The translations under genes and the position numbers were made by a program. From Alviniconcha marisindica (Eukaryota; Mollusca; Gastropoda; Provannidae), in NCBI GenBank assembly GCA_018857735.1, contig JABMCL010002470.1:317501-381500 (forward strand): DNA of 64,000 bases. Reading direction: 5' to 3'. The notes under the pieces are model-generated. The model did not search any database, had not been told where the DNA came from, and was given only the letters and a program-made list of their open reading frames with translations. Positions 36,285 through 47,900 of this stretch are shown here, piece after piece. Position 1 is the first letter of the stretch. Every line of letters begins with the position of its first letter.

Positions 36285-37357
36285 TTAAATCTCACTGCTG
36301 GCAGGTCTACAGTATTCATCCCTGGCTCTACATGGGGTGATTGAACTGCTTGACAACACCAAAGACTGTACAGCTATACAATCCTTGATTCTGCACAAAG
36401 ATCACAAGCAGTTAAGTAGGTTTTGAAACAGATGTTTCTGAGCTACCGGTTTCTGCCCCCCAACCCCCCCCCCCCCAAAAAAATGGACTATAGAGGAGTC
36501 ACAGAGAAAAGGGTTAACAGTAGCCACGTGGTAGTGCTGGACCACAGGCCCAAACTTGTTGCACAGTTCTGTGTACCCTGTTGTGAGAAAAGGGTTAACA
36601 GTGGCCACTAGCTAAAGGGAGGAGTCACAGAGAAAAGGGTTAACAGTAGCCACGTGGTAGTGCTGGACCACAGGCCCAAACTTGTTGCACAGTTCTGTGT
36701 ACCCTGTTGTGCAGATCTCACTGCTGGCAGGGTCCACAGAATTCATCCCTGGCTCTACTGATGAGGTGACTGAACTGCTTGATTACACCAAAGAGTGTAC
36801 AGCCATACGGCCTTTGCTTCTACACAAAAATCAGCAGCAAACAGTTGTTTCCAAGCTACTGGTACCCCCCCCCCCCCCACCCCCCCCACCACGCCCCCTC
36901 AAAAAGAAACCCCACACAAACAAGGTACCCCGCCCCCTCTTTTCCCACCCCCCTAAAAAACACCCCCCAAAAACTATACTTAGTTTAAAAGAGGAGTCAC
37001 AGGTAAGGCGGTTAACAGCAGCCATTTGGCAGTGCTAGTCCACAGGCCCAAACTTGTCGCACAGTGCTCTGTACCCTTTTGTGCGGATGTTGCGCCACTT
37101 GTCCTTCAGCTGCATGCTGCTGCGGTCGGGCCTGTGGGCTTGATTGCACCAAAGACTGTACAGCTATACAACCTTTGCTTCTACACAAAAAGTCAGCAGC
37201 AAACAAGGTAACCCCCCCACCCCAACCACCCACCCCAAAAAATATACTTAGTTCAAAAGAGGAGTCAGGGGTAAGAGGAATAGCAGCAGCTATTTGGCAG
37301 TGCTAGTCCACAACCCCCCCCCCCCCCCCCCCCCCAAACAAAAAAACTATACATAGT
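36285..37357 (-). repeat. tandem partial copies of the TRF last exon and 3' flank
   Basis: Units share GAGGAGTCACAG, a TTAACAGYAGCCA word, a CAGTGCTAGTCCACAGG-type word and a CCCAAACTTGT word. These match the 3' end and flank of TRF exon 10 (38040-38190). Copies start near 36490, 36610, 36985 and 37250. The spacer has ACCAAAGACTGTACAGC-type words and C-rich tracts. The copies at 36490 and 36610 have lost the stop codon context, while the one at 36985 keeps it. Confidence 0.85.
37035..37124 (-). pseudogene. partial duplicate of TRF Myb exon, telobox helix intact
   Basis: Minus-strand frame of 29 codons plus stop, containing RSSMQLKDKWRN and CDKFGPVD, collinear with residues 409-437 of the TRF protein. 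It carries four substitutions: C to R and A to T after the helix, and KE to RA. Upstream sequence diverges at 37125, so the first two Myb helices are missing. A candidate acceptor CACAG lies just upstream, so an alternative terminal exon cannot be excluded. Confidence 0.75.
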
Positions 37358-37361
37358 TTAA

Positions 37362-38039
37362 GGCGACACCACAGTGCAAAATAAATATTTTTGCTTCAAT
37401 ATCATCTTTTTTTGGCTTAGTAGTAAGCTCATCGATTCAAAATGGTGACAAACACTGAATTTTGTCATTTTCACTACCCATTGCCATGGAAACAATCCAA
37501 GATGGCCACCAAACAAAAAAAGTTACTGGAAGTTTGTGTCAAAGGTATTGTATGCTTAACGAATATGATTGCTGAAATAGATACACAGGCACATTATGTT
37601 TATTTTGTCAGGATTTTAAATTATGTTGCTTTTCATACTTTTAATGAATTTAGTTTTAATATATGCAAAAATAGTGCCTTTTTTCCAGTTAAAGCATCAT
37701 AAAACAAAAACAAACTGTATTACTAACAAATCCTTCTGACAAAATTAAGATAACTATCCATACAAGCACCATGCAAAGTTTCATTGCTCTAACTTTGTTC
37801 AAAGCTGAGCAAACCTCGGCTGTTGTCATGGCCCAAACATTGCCGACTGTCATCAAAACTGCTCAAAACAAAAGCAACCACAAATCAGTAAGCAATCGTC
37901 ATTGACAATTTATACACACACAAAAAATCAATTTTAGACTCAAAATGTTTTATTTATTTGATAAAACACTGAAAATCAGCCAAAATCTCAAATCTTAAAA
38001 AAAGTGATTTTGACTGAATTTGCACTACCGTATCTGGCC
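37362..38039. mobile_element. 678-bp TIR element at a TTAA site
   Basis: Terminal words GGCGACACCACAGTGCAAA (left) and, on the complement, GGCCAGATACGGTAGTGCAAA (right) are imperfect inverted repeats. TTAA lies at 37358-37361 and 38040-38043. The neighbouring unit at 36981-36990 reads TAGTTTAAAA with no insertion, which is the empty site. The TTAA (or embedded TWA) duplication with a GGC terminus suggests a PIF/Harbinger-like or other TTAA-targeting MITE. The internal 87-codon frame is not recognisable. Confidence 0.8.
37949..37958 (-). promoter_or_regulatory. candidate polyadenylation signal for TRF gene
   Basis: The minus strand reads AATAAATAAA about 130-140 nt beyond the TRF stop codon at 38090, inside the TIR element. 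If used, the element supplies the 3' end of the mRNA. Confidence 0.35.
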
Positions 38040-38089
38040 TTAAAAGAGGAGTCACAGGTAAGGTGGATAACAGCAGCCAATTGGCAGGG

Positions 38090-38385
38090 CTAGTCCACAG
38101 GCCCAAACTTGTCACACAGTTCCTTGTACCCTTTTGCGCAGATGTTGCGCCACTTGTCCTTCAGCTGCATGCTGCTGCGGCTGGACTGAAGTCCATCTCG
38201 GATCTCTTTCCAATGACCCACACCAAACTGCTTCACTGCCTTGTAGAACTCTTCTTCCTCAAGTTGCGTCCACTTTACACGCCCTACAAAGGCGCTGGTG
38301 TGACTGGGTGGTTTCCGTGATGAGGGGGCCAAGCTGTGGCGCTTGTGAAACCTGTATTTCTTTAGCGGCACCCTTGCTCTTAGAC
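38090..38385 (-). CDS. TRF: TRF exon 10, Myb/telobox
   Basis: Terminal exon of 296 nt including TAG. Contains a basic stretch (KKYRFHKRH), then the Myb domain with KWTQLEEEEFYKAV, FGVGHWKEI and LKDKWRN. Acceptor TTCTTCAG. Confidence 0.93.
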
Positions 38386-41103
38386 CTGAAGAAAAAAAGA
38401 ACAGCAAATGTTCAGTCGACTCCCAACCCAGTCAAAACAAGCAAATATGACTCTCTTTTCTTTCATTCAGTCTCCCATTATACAAGTATGAAAATAAGTC
38501 AAGGTCACTAAAACTAGTAAACTAATTGTAAATATTTGATTGAGGTTATTGCTATGAAGAGTTTCACAGATCCTACATCAGAGAGAGATGGGGGGGAGAG
38601 AGACAGACAGACAGAGACAGCGAGCGAGCGAGCGAGCAAGAGAGAGAGAGAAGACCAAATTGAAGGCTTTCATCAGGACAGAAAATGTGTCAGTTATCTT
38701 CCTCAAAAGCCAATGTTAAACATTTTCACCCCAGATGGCTAAATGACCATCCACCATGACAAAGACTTCATAATCACATGTCAAACTCAAAGACAACCAT
38801 CCAATCATATTCTTATTCTTACACATAAACGGTTCAAAAGAACGCTATTTATTAGGACAAGACAAAACCAGCAAATTTTCGGGGTATTAAGTGACATTTT
38901 GTAGCTTGACAAAAGGTGTTACCCTGAAAATTTGCTGGTTTTGTCTTGTCCTAATAAATAGCGTTCTTTTGAACTTTTTATGTGTTTGGATCTTGTTTTA
39001 GAACGCTAACAGTCATTCTTGTTTCAGATTTTCTTATTTTTTCTTATTTTTACACAGTGCATTTCATTGCAATGTGTGGATTGTTTGTTATTGTTTTGGG
39101 GTGGGGGGAGGAAGGGGAAGAGGGAAAAGGGGGGAGGGGCTTTTCTTTTGTTAGTGACCATTGGACTCACTGAGTGTCATATGTCTTTTCTATAAATATG
39201 TGAATTACCGGGTTTTTTTAGTTCTGTTTAGATTTTCTTTCAAAAAATCTCCTTTAGTGCCCTGGGCATTTACCACACTTTTAACAAGGAACCGTCACAA
39301 CACTTTTAACCAAAAAAACTCCTCACATTTTAACAAGGAACAGTCACCACACATTTAACAAGGAACTGTTACCACACTTTTAACAAGGAACTGTTGTCAC
39401 CACACATTTAACAAGGAACTGTCACCACACTTTTAACAAGGAACTGTCACCACACATTTAACAAGGAACTGTTACCACACTTTTAACAAGGAACTTTTCA
39501 CCACACATTTAACAAGGAACTTTCCCACATTTTAACAAGGAACTGTCACCACACATTTAACAAGGAACTGTTACCACACTTTTAACAAGGAACTGTCACC
39601 ACACATTTAACAAGGAACTGTCACCACACTTTTAACAAGGAACTGTCACCACACATTTAACAAGGAACTGTTACCACACTTTTAACAAGGAACTGTTGTC
39701 ACCACACATTTAACAAGGAACTGTCACCACACATTTAACAAGGAACTGTCACCACACTTTTAACAAGGAACTGTTGTCACCACACATTTAACAAGGAACT
39801 GTCACCACACTTTTAACAAGGAAACTCACCACACCTTTATTTAACAAGGAACTGTCACCACACATTTAACAAGGAACTGTCATCACACGTTTAACAACTG
39901 TCACCACATATTTAACAAGGAACTGTCACCACACTTTTAACAACTGTCACCACATATTTAACAAGGAAGTTGGAACTGTCACCACATTCTTTTAACAAGA
40001 AAATCTCACCATACTATTAACAAGGGAACTCACCCCACTTCTGACAAGGAACTAAACAACATCAACCCAAACTGCCTGTGGTGATCTTCAGCATCAGACA
40101 TGTGAATGATTCAAAGGTACATTCATAAATCCCCACCAGTCATAGCATCAGGGAGGTAACTCAGGTGTATACCATTTACCATACCACACAAGTTATTTCC
40201 CATACAACTTTATGTTTGCTTCAAATCATCAGTGACCTCATAATTCAAAGTTCAAACTTTCAAGTTTTGAGAATAACACACAAATGCATCTAAAAATTAA
40301 AAATTTCCACCAACATGTATGCGTGTGTGCGGTTGTGTCTGACTGTTCTAGTGGTTATCGTAAGGACTCTGGGCTCCAATTTTGTGTGCAAGATGGGCAC
40401 TACACAAATCCTATCAATTTATGAAAATTATTTCTTTGTGCATCAAAACACAAGAACTGTTTCCCACATCACATGCTTACTCTTTTTTTGTACATAAACA
40501 AGCCGTACCCAACAAGTACCATGTTCACCTACCTTTGTTTGTTTTTCCTTCACTGAACTAGCTCTATCTAACAAATATCAAAACAAGATGCCATCCACCT
40601 TTTGTTCCCTAAACTTATTCCACTGAACAAACAACAGTCTTTCCTCCCACTGACAACCTGTTTTTCAGTGACTCACGTTATCCAGCAAATACCACAACCA
40701 ATTCTCATGACTCGTCCACTTTTTTGTCTGATCCCTTGGTACCAGCAACAGAAAGAACTCTATCTGAATGAATTTCTGAATGAATTTCTGAATGAATAAA
40801 ATACAAAACTGCTTGCATGTGTTGCAACGCAATCACAGGTTCCGCTCCCTCTTATCATTCTGAGCTACTACACCTTTATGGTCCTTCGCACTTCGTCAGA
40901 CACACACATGCTCAAACTCCCAATGCTTCAACCTCAAAACCCATGGCTTTCGCACTTTTTCACGCTTTGGCCCCAACATCTAGAACAATCTCATCCAAGA
41001 CATCAGGCACTCTGCTACTCTCTCCTCCTTCAAAAGCAAACTCAAGACATTTCTCAGAATATTTCAGCTAAGCAACATTGTCCATCACCCCTATCAGTCC
41101 ATA

Positions 41104-41149
<46 letters not shown>

Positions 41150-41156
41150 TGTGTGT

Positions 41157-41195
<39 letters not shown>

Positions 41196-44100
41196 ACGCA
41201 CGCACCTTTTGCATAGTTATGCTTGAACCCTTGTCTACATTATATGTTAGCTTTTTTTCCCTCTTCTTATATATAAAATAATATATACATTTTTATCTCA
41301 ATGTACATTATATGTTATACTATGTTTGTTCAGCGCTTTGAGCCACAGGGTAGGCACTCTACAAATTTCCATGATTATTATTACTATTATTATCAACCTC
41401 ACATGAGGGCATGTTGAGATTTTCCAACTTTCAGTTTTCTACAGCAACAACAACTAAAATAACAACAAAATTAAAGCAAAGACTCCACTCACTCAAATCA
41501 GCCTCAGTGGCAGACTGACTGCCCTCCTCCTCACACTCGCTGGAGAATTCTTCCACATCACGCGACCTTAAAGCTTTTCTGGGAGATGCTGAATGCGCCT
41601 TTCGGTTGGGTGATCTCCCATCCCCACTTTGCTTCCTTTTGCGGCTGCTACACAAAAGAAACAGCAAAATACACTTGTGTGAAAACCGCTTCTGTTCAGT
41701 ATTCTGCTGTGACAGATGTGCTGCTTAAGTTACATATTCCACTCACATCTTGCTCACAGCATTCCATTCTCCAAATAACTGTTAGAGGACTGTCATGGAA
41801 TACATACAGTTTCTGTTTGTGTACAAATAATTCTTTGTACACTGTTAAAATGTACATAACGGAACTACATTCCAAAACAATTTTCATCCAACAAAAATCT
41901 GAAACAGAACGCAGCCCAGAGCACTGGTGCAGAATCAACGCACAAGGGAGTTAATTAGCACTTGAAAGACGTCACACAAGCACAACAACAAAGACCCGAG
42001 GCACCTAGGGTAACTCTCACTTGGCATGCATGTAAATACAAGGTACATAAACGCCACCAGAGGTACATCTTTACCGTAGGCGACTCAGGTCTCTGTTGTT
42101 GTGCTAGTGTGACATCTTTCAAGCACTAATTAACTCCCTTGAGTGTTGATTTTTCATCCAACAGGTGTGAGCTCAAAATGAGGACGTGAAATAAAGGATT
42201 TTATTTTAGGAATGCTCCCTCGGTTTTGTACTGAATTTCTAAACTAGGTTTCATCAGCAACAAGTGACAAGACAGACTGCACCCAGCAAGTGTCTTAACT
42301 CACCTGCGTTGCACACACCACCTCTTTTGTATCAGGCCCAGAGGGGCAATATCCACTTTTATTCCCCTCAGTTCACGGTCCTCAAATGGTGAGAGAATGC
42401 ACGCACACATGTGTGCATGCACTGGCATAGTACAGAATGAACTGATAAGTGGACATGCCAACGTTGCACACACTTAAAGTTTATTCCGTCCGCACACACA
42501 CACACATGCACATTCGCATACCATTTGAGGACTGCGCATACTGACAGCGCTAAAAGTGGACATTGCCCACATGCTCACACCACCTGTGGAACAAGATCAC
42601 AGAGACCCTGAGAAGCCATTTTGGTCAACTGTGACACTCAACGGTGCCTTCTAGTTCCACATCAAGTTCCACCAACTCTTGCTCAGAACATCAGATTCTA
42701 ATTAAAAACAAACTAACAAAAATCCACAGGGAATTTCAAAATAAAAATCCTTGATTTCCAATTTCTGCTCTGATCCCTTGCACCTGTTGCACACCGACCA
42801 GAACACTTGGACAAAAGGTGAACTGAGAAGGCTAATTCCTTTAAGGTTCTGTGGAAGTTGCTGCAGTGCTCTCCAGCTCACCACTCTGGGGGTCACCGGA
42901 TGCAGACGTACACTGACAAGTGCATGCCACAGGGCAAGCACCTGTGACTATTTTCTAACAGATGAAGATGTACACCGACAAGTGCATTCCACAGGGCAAG
43001 CACCTGTGACTATTTTCTTGCAGATGTACACCGACAAGTGCATTCCACAGGGCGAGTGCACGGGTGACTATTTTCTTGCAGATGTACACCGACAAGTGCA
43101 TTCCACAGGGCGAGCGCACGGGTGACTATTTTCTTGCAGATGTACACCGACAAGTGCATTCCACAGGGCGAGCGCACGTGTGACTATTTTCTTGCAGATG
43201 TACACCGACAAGTGCATTCCACAGGGAGCGCACGTGTGGACTATTTTCTTGCAGATGTACACCGACAAGTGCATTCCACAGGGCGAGCGCACGTGTGACT
43301 ATTTTCTTGCAGATGTACACCGACAAGTGCATTCCACAGGGCGAGCGTGTGTGTGACTATTTTCTTGCAGATGTACACTGACAAGTGCATTCCACAGGGC
43401 GAGCGCGTGTGTGACTATTTTCTTGCAGATGTACACTGACAAGTGCATTCCACAGGGCAAGTGTGTGTGTGACTATTTTCTTGCAGATGTACACTGACAA
43501 GTGCATATTACAGGGCAAGCGCGTGTGTGACTATTTTCTTGCAGATGTACACTGACAAGTGCAATCCACAGGGCGAGCGCAGGTGTGACTATTTTCTTGT
43601 AGATGTACATTGACAAGTGCATCCTAAAGGGCGAGTGCGTGTGTGACTATTTTCTATTACCCCACCACATGGGTAGCCACATGCTGTCTTTGGAGGATTT
43701 ATCTTCATTTCTGGAGGGTGGGTGCCATTATGCAAGGAGCTTATAAGGGTTGAAGACAAGTCCCCACATAACTCTATGCAGCATGTAACAACATTTTAAT
43801 GTACCTTTAGTGTCCTTGCTGGTGTTGTGACACAGCCAAAGCCAAGATGGAGGTTCTTTGCATAAACTTAACCTAAAACTAGTGAAAGAGATCAGCACTT
43901 TAACACAAATGAAGGTGTCAGCTGCTTATGCCCAGTCAACTGTGACGGACATACCCCAGTAGAACTCCCACCTCATCCAATCACAATTGAAGTCCGATTC
44001 ACTGCTCACATCACTCACCATTTTCTGTTGAAAGTGGATTGGGAGGAAATGAAGTGGAATGAGCTTAGAGTGGAGAAATCGGGGTATTCCTAGCTTTAAG

Positions 44101-44934
44101 AATCTGGCCTACAGCACGCTTTTAATGGCCCTGGGTTCTCAATGCTGTGTCCATAACGACATCGGATGAAGCATGTTTGGAAATACAATGTACACAATAC
44201 ACAGGGATTTATATATGGAGCTGAAGAAAAGGGAAGCAGAACAAAAAACACAACCAAGAAAGTAATGACATTTACCTGTCCGACACTGCTGTATCACCAT
44301 CTGCTGCTGAGTCAACTAGAAACAAATATATAAAAAAATCAATTAAATTTCCTGATACAACACCTAATTTCACCAACATTTAACTGTAGTCCCCAAACCC
44401 TTGTCTGTCAGCTAGTCACAAAACAACTAACTACAACTGGTGGGCCGGGCATAGCTCAGTGGTTAGAGCACCAGACTCATGATTGAAAGGTCGTGGGTTC
44501 AAATCCCTGCAGGAGCGGCAGGAGAATTTTCTTCTCCAGGGTCGACTTTCTGTGCTGACTCTTATTTCGGTATCCACGTAAAAGATCCCAGTCATTCTGC
44601 CAAAAGTGCAGGTGGCAGGTTACAGCTAAACACGCATACACCTTACATATGTGGTTTTGTATGAAGTGACATGACAAATGGTTGTATGGTGTACACAGAA
44701 CTTGCGCCAAGACGGCTGCAGTTTCATGTGGCACCAGCCATGCCAGCACTGTAAGTACACCACTTCGGTGGATATTCAAAAAACGCACTATAAAAAATAA
44801 AAAAAGCTAGTCACTCATGTAGAACCACATGCGAGCGCAGTGCTCAAGAGAGCGGAGAATAGCGCTATATAAGCGATCATCAATCAAATGGTCAAATGAA
44901 ATTGTCAAAGTCCAAACTCAACAGCACTTTGCCT

Positions 44935-44993
<59 letters not shown>

Positions 44994-47900
44994 AACATTC
45001 AAAGCAGAGATGACCTAATTTTATGATTTTGCAAGCAGTGTGCTTCTCATTTCTCCATATTAAAGCCCCCCACTCCTCCCCCCCTCTTTAAGCCGCACAG
45101 TGCCTGCCACTCATCTGGATCTGCCTTTGTTACATAAACTGTAAAATTGGCTGAGACATCGGCAGGGTGAAAAAAGGTCATGCTCAATTCCAAAAGCCAT
45201 CACTACAACCTTACTTAGCCCCGGGCAGATCAGTGGCGGATTCCCACTCCAAGAGCAAGCATGACCTTTTTTTCACCCTGCCGATGTCCCAGCCAATTTT
45301 ACAGTTTATGTAACAAAGGCAGTGAAAGAACAGAAAACATCTGAATCAAAAAGGTCGCCATTTTGTTTGACCCTTCTTTTAGTCGACTTTTTCATCTCTG
45401 CTCTGATTGGTCTGTGCTGCGTGCTTTCCACTTGCAGATTCACAGTGTGTTCTAAAGTCTGTGATGTGCTTTCGGCACACAGCCAAAAATCTAAGGATAT
45501 GGCACATGTTGCCAGTTTAACCCACTTGGCCCCAGACCGCACGTTCTTTTTCTTTACTGCAAAACCCCAGACCGCCCGGTAGCAGCCGGCTAGCAGACGC
45601 TCCATACTAACATCTCGGCTTATGCAAATAGAAACGGGATTCTTGCAAGACTTGTAGCCTCGTTTCCGCTACTGTTTAATACTTCTGGCAATGTCGTTTG
45701 TTCGAAGTTCAGGGGAAGTTTGAGAGACGCTGTGAATTTTCAAAGTTGCGAGGTGGACGCGCAATAGATGGCCGAAAATAAACAAAAGCCATACTGTTAG
45801 CAATGGCGTCGGAGCTTCATCCTTTGACATTTGAACTGGAAATTTGGCTCAGTCACTTACCATGCGCACCCTCACAAACTCACTGAGCTTTATCTTTGGA
45901 GATTCAAACTGGAAATTTTGCAAAGTCGGTTACCCCGTAGGCCCCCAAAAACCTGACATTCAGAGGCGGACATTTCTGACTTGGGATTTCTTTTCTTTTT
46001 TATGCTTTTATTTTTTCGTAAAAAAAATCAAAACCTGTTGTATATACAAGAACACTGTATTCGCAAATTGGGAAAAATACGAAGTGAGCTGAAACTTTTG
46101 TCTGGTGCTTATTATTGATTTTTAAAGTTGCATACCCGGATCATTTGACACAGTTACTTCCCTTCACAAGGGATTTCGTAGCGAAAGGGCAGCGGCTGGT
46201 CTGGGGCCAAGTGGGTTAACTACACAACAACATCACACGTTGCAAAGCATCATGTGGCTTAGCCTGTAGGTAATGGACAAAACAAAACAAAATGAAATAA
46301 AACAATAACTGTAGCTGGGACTTACCTTCAGCATCACTGTCACCATTGTTGTTGGCGTCTGCAACACTAAGTGCAGCTGCCTTACCTGCCTGAAAGTGAA
46401 AAATGTCTGCGGTGTAAAGGCACTGATACAAGAGCCATTCTGGCCATATGGTTGAGGACTATTTGAACCTGATCTCAAATGGATAGTGTATCTGCATGGA
46501 TGTACATTTGAAACAGTTTAGCGCACTGGTTTCAAGCCATCCATACCAAATACAGCACACTATATTCCAAAGAGATGAACTGCATCTGCCAGCCAATGAG
46601 CACCTATCATTTGGACTTAAGTGAAGGAAAGGCCAGAGGTCACAAGGGATGGTAACTCTCAAGTAGCAATGTTGAATACATCAAGCTTCCCCTTCAGTTT
46701 TGGCTTTATCGTGCGTCAGCCAGTATGTTTAAAATGGACAGGTCTGACCAGATGAGGTTCGACTGGACCTCCTCAACCATACAGCCAAAACTGCTTAAGA
46801 TCTACAACATAATACAAGACATGCACTGCTAACTGACCACACAACAGTTTGGGCTACTCTTATTTCATCCTGTTTACAAGGAAACAATACACTTAGTAAA
46901 AGGCTCTTCTTTCATTTTGTTTACAAAGAGGCCATACACTTAGTAAAAGGCTCTTATTTCATCCTGTTTACAAGGAAACAGTACACTTAGTAAAAGGCTC
47001 TTATTTCATCATGTTTACAAGGAAACAATACACTTAGTAAAAGGCTCTTACTTCATCCTGTTTACAAGGAAACAATACATTCAGTAAAAAGCTGTTCTTT
47101 CATCCTGTTTACAAGGAAACAATACACTTAGTAAAAGGCTCTTCTTTCATCTTGTTTACAAGGAAACAATACACTGAGTAAAAGGCTCTTCTTTCATACT
47201 TGTTTACAAGGAAACAATACACTTAGTAAAACGCACTTGTATCATCCTGTTCACCAAGAAACACTATACTTAGTAAAAGGCTCTTATTTCATCCTGTTTA
47301 CAAGGAAACAGTACACTTAGTAAAAGGCTCTTAGGTTACAAGGAAACAATACACTTAGTAAAAGGCTCTTATTTCATTTTGTTTGCAAGGAAATAATACA
47401 CTTGGCAGAAGGCTATGTGGACAAAAGCAAAACACTTTCCTCCCCTTTTCACCATAAAAGCAACTTGACAACATCAAAACCAAGGTCGAATTCAGGCTGA
47501 AGACGCAGTTGTTGTGACTGACCAAAAGTACGTTTTAACGAACTCAATACCTCTAGCCTGATGGCCGTCAGTTTTTTCTCCAGTGTGCGCTCCCCCTTGC
47601 CGTGAATTTGCTGCACGTTATTCAATACCTCTTGGATCTCTCGACGAGAATGACTGACACTGCAAATATATAATAACATTTCAAAAAAGTTGTTTGTATA
47701 TATATATATTGCATCATCAATAACAAATATAAAAAATTATAAACATGTACAGTTGACAGAAACATAAAATTGAAAACAATTAGTAGCATGTAAACATGGT
47801 GCTTAACATCCACAAAAACCATAAGGCTTATTAGGGACGGGGTTTTGGGGGGTGGGGGGTGGGAAGAGGGAGATTATATACCTATCACTACACTGTCACC

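Noticed and set aside
37442..37702. 86-codon plus-strand frame as transposase remnant
   Set aside because: Lies inside the 678-bp TIR element but shows no transposase motif; too short and low in complexity to call.
42702..43332. Repeated MHLSVYICKKIV frames on minus strand
   Set aside because: Product of the 57-bp minisatellite in TRF intron 8 with frame breaks; no splice link to TRF exons.
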